From contig NC_081415.1 in the NCBI RefSeq assembly GCF_030272615.1, positions 190,432,270-190,496,269 on the forward strand: a DNA stretch of 64,000 bases. Direction: 5' to 3'. Under the pieces are notes generated by a model that searched no databases, had not been told where the DNA came from, and worked only from the letters and a program-made list of their open reading frames with translations. Below, piece by piece: positions 1-12,700 of this stretch. Position 1 is the stretch's first letter, and each line of letters starts with the position of its first letter. The position numbers were made by a program, and so were the translations under genes. The stretch is from Cryptomeria japonica. Its lineage: Eukaryota > Streptophyta > Pinopsida > Cupressales > Cupressaceae.

Positions 1-1738
1 TTCAGAGGTCTCCCTCTACCAGGAGAAACCATTAGAGATGATAGAATCATATTTGATTGAGCAACTAGTAATTTCTTACTCGAATTAGGAGACACCATCT
101 CACCTAGAATCTCATAAGAATCCTTAGAAGCTAAAACCTCAAAAGGATTCTCAGAAGCAGATAAAGAAAGAGACTTATTAATAATACCCAAGTCACATTC
201 AATAGAATTAACAACTCACTCAGGTACATGCTCATCCAGTTGATGATCATGATCATTCAAAATCTCATTAACCTGATGAACTACATTAACATCTAGGATG
301 ATGATCGATTCATCTGAAGGAAAAATATTACCCCTCTTATCATTATCTTTCACTAAATCTTGAATCCGATGGAACAGATGTTCCTCATTTGTAGAGCTCA
401 TAAAAATATTTGAGGGAGATCCCTTATTAAAAGATTTGTTTTCAGACCTATGCCCCAAAATCAAATCATCATTTTTCAAATTTGAAATATTATCCAGACC
501 CTCTGTAAATGTATCCTTGCTAGACTTATTAGAAGATTTCACACCAATAACATTTAAAGTAGACCTAGGTTGATCTCAAATAGTAACATCTAACATTGGG
601 AGAGCACTAGATAAAGTTGTAGAGTTCAATATATTCTCACAAGCTTTAGGACCAACATCCTTACCCATATCAGAATGATATACGAATTTTTCTAGAGTAT
701 TTAACAAAACCTTACCCATTTTAAAATCCATAAACAGAGGTGCATCCACAATTAAAGCAGAGAAAGGGAGATCATTATTCATTTTATCAATCAGTTGCCG
801 CCAAATACCATCATTAGATTTGATATTACAAGTCCTAGGGCAGACACAATAAGGACTAACCAAAACACAAATTTTTACCTGAACCACCCCATCCACCATA
901 TCTGATTTAGAAGTTAAAAAAGTTCCAAGCTTATCACCAATCATTTTCAAAACCTCAGGATCCATGAATTCAAATGGAAAATTAGGCAAACCAAACCATA
1001 CTGAACGAATTTTAGGTTTAGATCGATCTGGAACAAAAAAAGGCTTCCAAGCCGAAACAGAGATCACATTATTCCCAAACCAATGATATTCAAATTTGAG
1101 AACCTCATTCCTAACCAAAAGAAAATAAAAAACAATGATGAATGAATTGGCAGACAATAATTGAAAATAACACATTCCCGACCAACATTCTTGCATTTTA
1201 TGATGCAATTTAGACAAACATGTTTGATTATCTCAAATAAGCCCAGAAATAGCAACCAAATGTAAACCACTTGCTTTCTTTACAATATAAGACCCAGCTA
1301 GATCCAAACAAGGTATAGGAGCCCATACCTGAGGTGAAGAACCATTGGCCTAATTAGGGCCAATGGCATTTTCACTTACCTTATTCCCCTGCAGACATAA
1401 CACAGGAGAATCTGCTGATAAGCCCTTATCTGCCTCTTTGACCAGTATTTCGTCTACATTTTTTGAAGAAGCTAGAACCCCAACCCCCACCTTTTCACCC
1501 ACCTTTGAAGACTTGACAATCTTAGCAAATGAATCTTTACCACCCAACACAGCAAACCTATTTCCCGACTGATCCAAAAAATAGTTCTGAAAACACCTGT
1601 GATGATTAAGAACCTTTCCACCATGTCTGTGAAAGTGACCATGCAATCCTTGCCCAAAATGACTGTGAAAACCATGTTCAACACTCTGGTTCCTGGAATC
1701 CCATAATCTCTCCTAACCTGAGCCAAAACCCTCCATTT
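1..1738 (-). pseudogene. DUF4283-type protein frame, probable LINE ORF1 remnant
   Basis: A single minus-strand frame of about 579 codons runs from an ATG at 1738 to the window edge, interrupted by five in-frame stops (near 1717, 1347, 1230, 576 and 216) but by no frameshift that I can see. The segment at about 1217-850 has the look of the DUF4283 domain that precedes the zinc knuckle in plant LINE ORF1 and related proteins: a HWFG motif, then SAWKPFFVP, then VWFGLPNFPFEF, then MIGDKLGTFL. The N-terminal part is Gly/His rich. The downstream part is Ser/Asn/Asp rich and ends with a basic GRGRPL stretch at the edge. I see no reverse transcriptase in the window, so its LINE origin is inferred. 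The family assignment rests on pattern recognition. It could also be a domesticated DUF4283 gene relic. Confidence 0.65.
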
Positions 1739-4700
1739 TTTTCCAAAAACCCCAAAAATACCTAGAAGAAGGCCTAATGAAATTTACATTCTCCCTTCGC
1801 CCAGTCTTTACCACCATATCCACCCAATTTCCCTTCATGAAAACCCATTGCGAGAAATGTGGCAGGTCTTCCCAACCCACATTTGCTCACACACCAACAC
1901 CTCTCTTATTGCCCATGAGCGAAAAATTGTAGTCTAAAACTATATCTAAAATTGATCTTATTACAAAAGGGGATTAATAGCTATTGAATAATATAATGTT
2001 ATTTGTTGTGAAAAAAAATGATGAATATTAATTAAATAATGAAGATTATTTAATTAATAGTTTAGAAGAACAATAATTAAACAATTAAGAATTTTTAAAT
2101 ATTGGAAATTAGAAGAATAAAATTAGTACTAATTAAATAATTAAAATTATTTAATCAGTTTAGACAAAAAAGGCTAGTGAAAAGTGTCATCGAAGACTTA
2201 GGACAATTTTCAGTGTCTACAACTACAATTAGTCACCAACCATCTGCATGACAATTGAGTTAATCCATTGTTACTGCACTACTCTAGATCACATTCAAAT
2301 CAAGGATATCAACATGTTACATATTTTGATCAATAAATTTGACATCAATGACAACAAAAACTCATATTTGCAACAATAAATACAAATTCCTAACCCTAAG
2401 AATTTTCAAAAAATAATAACTAAATTTTCTCCCCTTTGACAAAACTAACACATTAGATTAAAAAAATATTTTTACATCAAATATCCTTACCATTGACAAA
2501 TAATTTAAACTAACATTTAATCCTCAACAAAATCTTATTTAAGTGGAACCTACAAATATAATCAATTAAATTAAATTAAAAATTTAGATGAAATTTGTAA
2601 CATACACAAGTTTAGAATCACTTCCAATTTGAATATGGGTTAATGTAGGTAATTTGCAACACAAACTATACTTGATTCAAGTGCGACATAGTATAGCAAG
2701 CGAAAGACCCAATGTGACATCTCTAAATATAAGCATCATTGTGATAATTACTCAAACATATATAGCTAGGTGGAGAAATAGGCCTATAGTTGTAACCACT
2801 CTACACACATGTTGAGGGTTCCCACTCAAAGTATATATAGCCAATGCACAACATAATCACTTAACAAGGCATGACAACATAAAGTGTAAAAATAAACATC
2901 CATAAATTCATGTATATAAAATAGCTATTGAAAAAGCAAGTTACAATTTAGGTATTTGAGCATCACATAAGCATACAAAACACTAACAATCAAAATTGTA
3001 AGGAAGCACATATCAACATATGTGGGTGGTATACACATACCAAACACAAAAAGGACATGAGCCATGAACAAGTGTGATAATAAAATAAAAAAATCAAATA
3101 TCAATACACACTCAAAGAAATAAGAAAAAATACGACCTACAAATCCTTTGATACATAGTTAGAAATTTTAGTTAGAAATGATGTCAAAATCTAAACATCT
3201 AAAGGCTACAAATGGATAGACAATACATTACTATTTCTTGGTCTATGCATAATAGGAATCAATATTTTGTTTATTTTCTTTGAATATTCATATCTTATTA
3301 GTTTATAAAAAAATTATGTTTCTTAAGATAAATTTCCTAGGAAAGAAGCAATTGAGTAGTCCAATATTTTATTTTATTTTTCATTTGTAAGAGCTGTGCT
3401 TTTGATTTCCATAGGAAATTTTGATTGGTCATGTATTATAAAAATAGTCGAATAGTATGAAATTGATAAATGAAGACATGCCCACTATAACAAGAGGGTA
3501 GTTTCTAGCTTCCAAAATGAAGCTATTAATTTCATATTGTTTTCTTGTGGGTTGATCACTAGTATAACATCTTACAAGTCAAATTTAAAATGCTTATAGA
3601 ACAAGATTCCATGATTATAGTTGAGAACCACTTGGTGAGTGCCAAATATTTCATTAGAAATACTTCTATTTTAATTGGTTTAAATGTGAAAATGATTAAG
3701 ATGGCAAATGTTGATGAAGTGTATTAAATAATCAGTATTTGAGCAATATTTTGATTATTAATTTAATTCAACTAATATTATCAAATAGTTTGATGATGTT
3801 GGATTGGTAATGATGAAGCTAAATTGTTTTTATCCTATAACTCCCCCAATCTATGGATGTGGTTATGGTTATGGATGAGTTGCAAGTGTAGAGCAATTGA
3901 CTTGCTACTAGGAAAGGATTAGTTTCAAGTATAATCAACAAGTTCTATATCGATTCTTTTGATACCCATATATATATGGAGATAGGCACAAGTTTTATAG
4001 CACCATATTGTCTATATTTTTTCTTTCTAGTCTTCCTCTTCTTACTTCTGTCCATATAGATATCTACACGTCTTGGGTGGATAAGTTGAGAAAGGAGCAT
4101 GTGATAGGCATGGTAAGACAAGTGTAAGTTTTTATTAAATTCCTTGATTACAATGTATAGTGATACAAGGAACACATTTCATCTTTTGAGGGACTCAATG
4201 GATGACTCAATTGGTAGACTTGCATTTTTTCCTTCTTGTTTAGGTAATGTTCCACCTTTGGAATACATAGTTCATGGCACTCTCTTAATTATAAACTTTG
4301 TTTCAAAGAGTAATTGATCTCTTTTATTGAATAATAAAATTTAGTTGTGTGTTTTTATGTTGCTTTGTTTCAATATAGACATTCATTTTATTTTTTATCT
4401 TTTCATTGATTTTGACGACATGTCTGTATAAATCTCCATATTTCTATGCTAAGAGAAAATATCTTTCCTATCTATCTTCAAATATTATTCAAATAATCTC
4501 TCAAATTGTATATATATAATTATAATAATAATAATAATTTAATATTATTGTTGCATTATCCTTATTAATCTTTAAAATAGCTAATTTTTCATTATCATTA
4601 TTCAAATATATAATTGTCTTATTTTGTGGTACTAGTTTTCAATAGTTTTACCTTTTCATAAGATCATGCAACAATCTGATTCATTTTTTCAACAATATAT

Positions 4701-7700
4701 ATCATATTAAATAAAAAATATGAATATAAGAATGAGCAAATACACTTTTTCGAAAATATATATTCTATTTGTACATTTCACTCTACCAAATAATATTATA
4801 ATTATTTTAAATATCTATCAATGATAAAATAATTTACAAACCATACAAAATTCAGATTTCAAAACAAAGACAACCAAGCTAAATAATATTATAATTAATT
4901 GTAAGACAGAAGAAAAAGCCATATTTAATGTTCTCTATTATAGTAATCTTAAGACTTGCTCAAAAAGTCATCATAAGCCTTCTAAACTTGTCCAACTTGC
5001 TAGTTACAATTTTTTTAAATTAATATTATGTGGCCATGATGGGAAAACGTAGACCTATCCAATTCACAAATACTATGGAATAACTTTACTTAGTTATGTC
5101 GAATCATGTATCTCTAGAATGTGCCCAAACCATAGACCATAATGATTTTGCATGTTACCTATAATTATATTTTAATCTTTGTAATGAAAGATAGAAAGTG
5201 ATATATAGGAAGCATGTGACACAAACATCTAAATGCATTTGGCTACTAATATAATATAAAATAAAAGTATTGTTGTTGACAAAATGGTGAATCATTCAAT
5301 GACTAAATTTGAACAATTTGGTAAGGAATGGTTGATTCATGGTGTCAGCATTGTATCTCTAAAAGATGAACATGAAGCAGTGGATTCAGACATTTTTGCA
5401 TGGATCAATAGTTTTGTCCTTCTCAGGGAAGGACCACACATATATTCATATGTGTAAATTATTTTTTATTTATGTTTATAGATTAGGTTTAGGGGTATGT
5501 TCTTAGACTTTCGATTTAGTTTTTTGGATACTATTTATTTGAATTCTGAGGGGTCACCTTATGTCTCTCTACCCCTTTTTTTGGTGAATATATGTACTAT
5601 AATTTTTAATCAATAGATTCAGATACATATATTCATAAAAAAAAATAGTTTGTGGGATTGTAAATACACAATGAAAAATTAAAAAATAAAGAGTTTAAAT
5701 ATAAAAAGATAATTATATTCATCAATGTATCTATGTGTAATTATTTGATTTTATGTAATTTTTAAATAATTTTAACGACCCATATTTTACTAGTTCGCAA
5801 CCACCTATTTCTTGCGAACATGAAGGGTCCACATAACATACATTGTACTTAGATAATATTCATATGAGAGGGAACACCGGGCTTTCTTAGGAAGTTTCTC
5901 ATCTCAATAACATGTTTAATTATGGATTCTTTTCTAAAAATCACGTCCACTCAACAGAACAGACAAGACCTGGACTACTACTTTATGCCTTACAACTCAC
6001 AAAAAATTTACCACTATTCAAAACATCTAACAATCTCATCATGTCTATAAATGTGTTATAAACCCACTTCCTCCTTTATCTTTAAAAAGAAAGAAAGTGA
6101 ATAAAAGAATACCCAATATTCAATATATTATGCAACTTTAGAAAGTGATATATAACTACCCAAACATTGCACAAATCCACATGAAAAAGTAAAGAAAAAA
6201 TCTAACAAACCTCCGACATTAGGCATTTAAGGGAAGGGAGTAAAGGTATAAAAGAAGACTTTCACACTCTCAAATAGACATGTAATTATTTTTAGTTGGT
6301 TCCAATGTTTTGACTATAAACTAATAATTAAGTGCTCGAAGACTAAACTTAATCATGATGATGTAGATCGACGAGAAAGTGTTTATTTAATGATTAAGAA
6401 TATACGAGCAAATTAATTATTTTGCTTTTTTCATTCTCATTCTATTCTAAGCACTAAACTATGGAATATTAATTAATAATCAACATGATAGACCATTTGG
6501 CACTTTTGACCAAGGAAATTGCATGATTTTTTTCTTCACCCTCCCACTGGACTGTGACAACACATGAAAAAGGTTTGGGTGGTTACCTGGCACATGTTAT
6601 GGTGGCTACTTTTTATTGTAATTTCAACATTGTTCAATTAAAAAATTAATTTTAAATATTGTGGGTCATGTTAAAGTGTTTTGTAGATAGATTTGAAGTT
6701 TGGCATTTTTATAATATTTTATGTTTTTATCATCTTTTGTAAACATGTTGTTACTATTTATATATTTGATTTATATTATTGTGTTGATTTTTTATATCAA
6801 ATATGGAATACAGTTAAAAAGTTTACTCTGAGTTCATAATTTATGATAGTTTCGTGTATCGACACATGGATTAATAATGAATTGTTGACTTTGAGCACTT
6901 GAGATGTATTTGGTTGTTGTCAGGGATACAGATAAACATAGCTAGTGGTTATGGACTAATTCTTTAGATGTTGATATGATACTCTTTTTGGTTCATAAGC
7001 TTACATCTTTCGAAAAAATTAATCTATTATTGTTGTATTTGGCGTTGGGGCTGGATGGTTTGATGTGGAGAGGAGATCTATGATACACACCTAGAGCACT
7101 TTGTTGTGTTGGAAAATAGATGTGATTTATAGTGTTCTTTTACTCTAGATAGAATAGACAATACAAGTTGGATGCTTTCTGTTAGTACAATTGGTAGTCT
7201 ATAATGATTTGCACCAAAATAAACATTTCCCAAGTAGTGGGAGTACTAAGGATGTATGCATGTACAATGATTATTGGATTATGGTTAGAGGGTCCTTATG
7301 CATGTTTGAAGCACATTCAATTGTTTAATTTTCTACCTTGGACGACATGCCTTGACTAGGACAATGTATATAAAGGGATTTTTGGATTATATGAGTAGTG
7401 CATATGGATGAGCAATGGATAGGTTGTGGTTTATTTAATTCCTACACTTTTGGAGGTAAAGTATATGACAATTACTCAAGCCTAATATAAGGATATTTTC
7501 CTTCAAAGACAATGTTCAAATATTCAATTTGATGCATGATTCAATGCAATGATTAAGTGCCACCAACATAGTATAGAGAGACCTACTTTTATATGTAGTC
7601 AAAGCACTTTGTGTGTAGTTGTAGATGTTGTGGGCACTTCAATGAAGATTGTGAACATAAAGAAGCATGTAGATGATGCATGCTAATTAAAGGGATTCTT

Positions 7701-8233
7701 TTTACAACAAGCATGTCTATGATTGTCCCCTTACAAGTTTGACACCTTATGTAAGGGATAAACAAGTCCAAGAATATTGGGAAGGTGTTGTGTGATTTGC
7801 ATTTGGAAATATTTTATATTTTATATGATTATGTTCCATGCTATGGAGTATATTAGAGATTGTATGCGATATTTAAAATATATTTAATTTGGATGACATA
7901 TTATGGGTCATGGTTTAGTGAGCACATGGTTAGTTGAACTCATTGGAAGAATAGATTTAATTATTTGAGATCATTGTAAAATACATTTAATATAGTAACA
8001 AGTCATTTAATGCTTGTCTTCAAGGGTGAATTCTATTCCCGAGCTTACAATTTTGATAAAGCAAATGAGTTTTTTTGGAGAACGTGAAATCACATGTTGT
8101 AGTGACAAACTTGGGTTCCCAACATTTCTTATTATTTTTTTCTTATAACATTAACTATTAGTTGTAAGGTGGTTTGGGAAGTGTCTAGTAAGTTTTCTTG
8201 TCATTTTTACTCTCTTTTTTAATAAATAGGAGA
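1739..8233. other. AT-rich stretch without a supported gene
   Basis: About 6.5 kb with only short open frames that show no domain or codon pattern I recognise. There are small AT-rich simple stretches (for example near 4510-4540) and many A/T homopolymer runs. I found no tRNA, LTR pair or RT motif. Old unrecognisable transposon remnants are likely, but I cannot name one. Confidence 0.6.
8229..8233. repeat. Target site duplication of copia-1, left copy
   Basis: GGAGA lies directly before the first base of the copia-1 5' LTR and is repeated at 15601-15605 directly after the 3' LTR. Confidence 0.9.
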
Positions 8234-9708
8234 TGTTCGCACTATGTGAACCAGTATGAAGACATGATGACATTGTATGTTGTCATTGATGTCAATATGC
8301 TGAAGAGGGGAGAACCAGTATTTTACCAAGAACCGGTATATGTGAGAACCGGTATAACACTGTGAACCGATATTTGTGCCAAAGTGAAGCGGTGTGTTTG
8401 CTTAAGGTGAACCGGCATGTGGTTATGGGAACTGGCACATGGAAGCTTTGTATGAGTACTGGTTGGTAGTCTCAACTTCAATGTTTCCGGTTGAAGTGCC
8501 TCAAGCCTGTGTGACTCAATCGGTGACTTTATGTGATGAGTTAGCATTGTAACGAAGAATAGATCATGTTGCCACGTCAGCTTTGTGCACATGAAGGATC
8601 TTGCATGAAGGAGATTGTCCCTATCTACCTCGGGAATGTGTGAAGTCTGTAAACGATGATAACATGTGATGGGTTATTAGTCACCATGAAATCAGTGGAA
8701 AATGAACGATGGAGAACGTCTTAAGATTGGTTCAAGACTGTTGCATTTAATGCAATGTGCTCAACGGTCAGGATTGAACCATTTGAATTGCTTAACCTAA
8801 TAGGTTTAGGGTTTAGGGTTTAAGCTACCGACCTACCTGTTTCCTATAAGGTCGATGTTGTGTTTCTTTCTGAGGTTGTTGGAAAAATTTGTGTGTGTGT
8901 ATCCAAGAGAAGAGATACGTGATTCTTGCCAGACCAAAAGAGAGAAGTGATACCTACAGAGTGTAAGTGCAGAAGGTGAAGAGGAGCTAAAGTGGATCTG
9001 CATTGGCATTGAGTGCTACTACCAAATCATTGTAATACCTGTTGATCTCTAACCACTTCAATAGTTGGGAAATCCCTTAACAGGATAGCTTTAACTAGCT
9101 TGTTGTAAATCCTTTAACAAGGTGACTCAAAACCATTGAGTTCTTGAAATCCTCTAACAAGGTAACCTCTAACAGGGTTTAACCCTTAACCAGGTGATCC
9201 CTAACAGAATCGGTTCCTAACAAAACCTATTGTAGCAGTCTTTACTCGGACAAGGCTCCTAATAGAGCTGACTTCTAAAGAGTTCAAAAACAGATTGTGG
9301 GTATTCATCCCCAGCATGGTTTTTCCTAGTTGGGTTTCCACATGAAAAATCTGTGTGTCATATGTGGTGATATTCTTGTGATGGTTTGAGTGATTTGTGT
9401 CTAAAGGTAAATCATGTTGATCTAGCTGCTTATATATCTTTTCATGATAGATTACTTGTTCATGCACTAGGGTGAAATGGAAATGAAGTATTAGAATGTA
9501 TGAAAAGATAAGTGTCAACTGGTTTATGGTTGTCTCAGTTATTCTGGGTTCTGCTAGTTGTACTCTGTTTAAGATCGGTGTTATTGTTTGTCTGTCAAAG
9601 CAAAGTGTCCGCTGACAAACTGGTTTAGGATTGTGCTTTTGTCTGTACTATTTCTTCCCCCCCTCTCAGTACCAGTTTGGTACTATCCGATTTGTCATTG
9701 AGTTATCA
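8234..9708 (+). repeat. copia-1 5' LTR
   Basis: Starts TGTTCGCACTATGTGAAC and ends GAGTTATCA. It matches 14103-15600 throughout. The first part carries repeats of AACCGGTAT-like words. A telo-box/TATA module lies at 8801-8850, and a series of AACAGG/AACCGG subrepeats at about 9060-9260. Confidence 0.95.
8801..8850 (+). promoter_or_regulatory. LTR promoter module: telo-box plus TATA box
   Basis: Two to three tandem TTTAGGG units (8804-8822) are followed about 25 bases later by TATAAG (8845-8850). The same pair recurs in the other copia LTRs of the window. TATA boxes set RNA start in plant LTRs, and telo-boxes are known cis elements of plant promoters. Promoter activity here is inferred. Confidence 0.55.
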
Positions 9709-9710
9709 AT

Positions 9711-9722
9711 TGGTATCAGAGC
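9711..9722 (+). other. Primer binding site of copia-1
   Basis: TGGTATCAGAGC begins two bases after the LTR end. It is the classic plant copia primer site, complementary to the 3' end of initiator methionine tRNA. Confidence 0.92.
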
Positions 9723-9779
9723 ATCCTCCAGGTCCTCTATGTTATAAGTTTAACTGCTTGAGGTAAAGATCCCAATCTA

Positions 9780-12700
9780 ATGATGAGGAGGGAAGGTCTA
9801 GAGTTCAACAGAGAAAATTTTAGCATATGGAAAGACATAATGAAGATATACATCAGAAGCATGGGTGCTCAACGCTGGAGCTATGTTGAGAATGCCTATG
9901 TTGCCCCTACCAGTACTCTCAGTGATGATCAAAAGAGAGAGATGAAGGAGAATAGGCAAGTCATGGAAGCCCTAATTAGTAGTTTATTTGACATTGAGTT
10001 CATTGATGTCCAAGATAAGGTAAATCCCAAAGAGGTATGGGATACTCTTGAAAATATCTATGGTAGCGATGAGCATGTAAAACAAGCTAAGGAAGAAAGC
10101 CTTAGAGGGAAGTTTGAAGACATGCAGATGGTTGAAGGTGAGACCATTCAACAGTATGGAATAAGAATCAAAACTATTGTTGGAGATATCAAGAATGCAG
10201 GCGGTAAAATGGAAGATTCCACTATGGTAAGAAAAGTCCTGAGATCCTTATTACCGATCTATGCAATAAGGGTTGCTTCTATTTAGGAGTTGAGATCAAT
10301 AGACAAGACTAAGGTATCCCTAGACTCCATCATTGCAAAGTTGACAGCCTATGAGCTAAATAGTTTTGATGGCAGTGTTCAAAAGACTGAATCAACTTTT
10401 AAAGATTCTACTGTACCATCCAGAAAAGGAAAAGAAGCTAGCACTAGTGGTGAACCAAGAAAGAGCAGAGAAATGGATGATGAGGAGATTTTGATGGCAT
10501 TTGAAGCTCTTCTTGCCAGGAAAATCCCTAAAGGAACCAGCAAATACATAGGTAAGCTCCCTTTGAAATGTTTTTCTTGCAACCGGATAGGACATATAGC
10601 TGTAAACTGTCCTAATGGCGACAAAATGGACAAACCGGAAAGGTTCAAGAAATTCAAAGGAGGAAACTGGAGAAACTGTTTTGTGGCAGTTGATGAAGGT
10701 GTCACAGATGAGGAATCAAAAGATGAAGAAAATAAAGATATTGTGTTTGTTGTTGTCAAGGAAGATGTGTCAGACAAGAAGGCTTTTGTCTCCTAGTTTG
10801 ATCATTCCAATGAGTGGATTATTGACAATGGGTGTTCTCACCATATGACTGGTGACTGGAGCAAGTTTCTATCCTTGGAAGAGTATGATGGTGGTCTGGT
10901 TTGCTTTGGTAATGATGCACCATGTATGGTCAAAGGCAGAGGGTCCATCTCTCTGAATGGAAAGAGTAGTGCTGACAATGTGTATTGGGTTGATGGTCTT
11001 AGACACAACCTTCTGAGTGTTTCCCAACTAAATGATAGTGGTCTCACTCTGGAATTCAAGAATGGAGTTTGCAGAATCAAAGGAAAGAGTGGTGAATTGG
11101 TGGCCACCGGCATGCAGACCAAAGGTAACCTATTTCAGCTGAATGCAAATATAAGTACATGTCTTATGGCTAAATTTGATGATAGCTGGATATGGCATAG
11201 GAGACTCTGCCATGTAAACTTTGATAATATTGTGAAGGCCAGTAAGATCAAGGCAGTTAGAGGGTTGTGGATGCTAGGCAAACTAGATAATACCTTGTGC
11301 AGAGAGTGTCAATTGGGGAAAATATCTTCCTCAACCTTTAAAGGTAAACCTTTCACTGCTGACAATTTGCTTGATCTTGTGCATACTGATTTGTGTAGTC
11401 CTATGAAAACTAGAAGTGTGCAGGGTGATAGGTACTTCATGATTCTCACTGATGACTGCTCAAGAATAATGTGGGTCACATTCTTCAAAGACAAGTCTGA
11501 AGCTTTTGTAAAGTTCAAAGCTTTTAGAGCATTAGTGGAGAAGGAAAGCGGTAAAAGGGTCAAGTGCCTAAGAACTGATCAAGGAGGGGAATTCACTTCC
11601 GGTGAATTCAACAAGTACTATGAAGAACATGGCATCAAGAGGCAACTGTCTTCCCCCTGGACTCCACAACAGAATGACCTAGTAGAGAGGAATAACCAAA
11701 CTGTGGTTGAAGCAGCTAGAACTATGTTGATTCAAGGAAAGGTAGCTCACACTTTTTGGAGAGAAGCGGTGAGCACTGCAGTCTACACAATGAACTAGGT
11801 ACTCATTAAGAAAGGTAAGGATAAGACTCCTTATGAGTATTGGACCGGTAAGACACCTATGATTAGCTACTTTAGAGTGTTTGGTAGCAAATCTTACATC
11901 AAGAGGAGAAAACACCAGAGCAAATTTGATGCAAAATGTGATGAGGGAATATTCCTAGGGTATTCCACCAAGAGCAAAGCTCTCAAGTGTTTCAATAATA
12001 GGACTCAAAGAATTATGGAAAGCATCAATGTAAGAGTTGATGAAACCTCTGAGAAAACGAAGGAAATCGATAATGAGCAAGCTGTAAATGAACCGGTTGT
12101 AACCTTCTAGGAACCGGTTGTCAGTCAACCAAGTACCAGTAACAGTGTTCCTACACTGGTAGATGTAGATGCTGATACTAATGGAGATGAGGATGAAGAA
12201 AAAAAGAGAGAGGAATCTATCAAGACCATTCCTCTGTATGTCAAGTTGAATCATGATCCTAAGAAGATCATAGGAGATAAGGATGCAGGAATTATTACAA
12301 GAAGAAAGGTCAGAGAAAACTCATGTATGATCTCTGAATTTGAGCCTAAATCATTCAAAGAGGCACATAAAGATGAAGACTGGATCAAGGCAATGGAAGA
12401 GGAACTTGACCAGATAGAGAAAAATGGTACATAGTCTTTGCTACCCAGACCGGAGCATAAAAATGTCATTGGTACCAAATGGGTCTTCAGAAATAAGCTA
12501 AATGAGGATGGCACAGTGATTAGAAACAAAGCCAGACTAGTGTGCAAAGGATATGCCCAAGAAGAAGGAGAAGACTATGGAGAAACCTTTTCTCCTGTAG
12601 CTAGACTGGAAGGAGTTCATATGCTTCTTGCATATGAAGCTTTTAAAGGATTCAAAGTATATCAAATGGATGTAAAATCTACATTCCTAAATGGTGTACT

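Noticed and set aside
3945-4175. Short minus-strand gene in the left gene-poor stretch
   Set aside because: 76 codons, basic low-complexity centre, no domain, no neighbour support.
5440-5640. LINE 3' tail
   Set aside because: A few words resemble the end of plant LINE transcripts, but no RT frame, poly-A end or target duplication supports it.
8801-8822. Interstitial telomere remnant
   Set aside because: Only two to three TTTAGGG units at a fixed LTR position in several elements, better read as a telo-box.
9055-9260. CRISPR-like array of short spaced repeats
   Set aside because: Repeats are degenerate, irregularly spaced, inside plant LTRs, and present in every LTR of the group.
10379-10777. 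Minus-strand Ser-rich protein opposite copia-1 gag
   Set aside because: Shadow of the gag frame. The same shadow occurs opposite other gag copies and has no promoter or domain.
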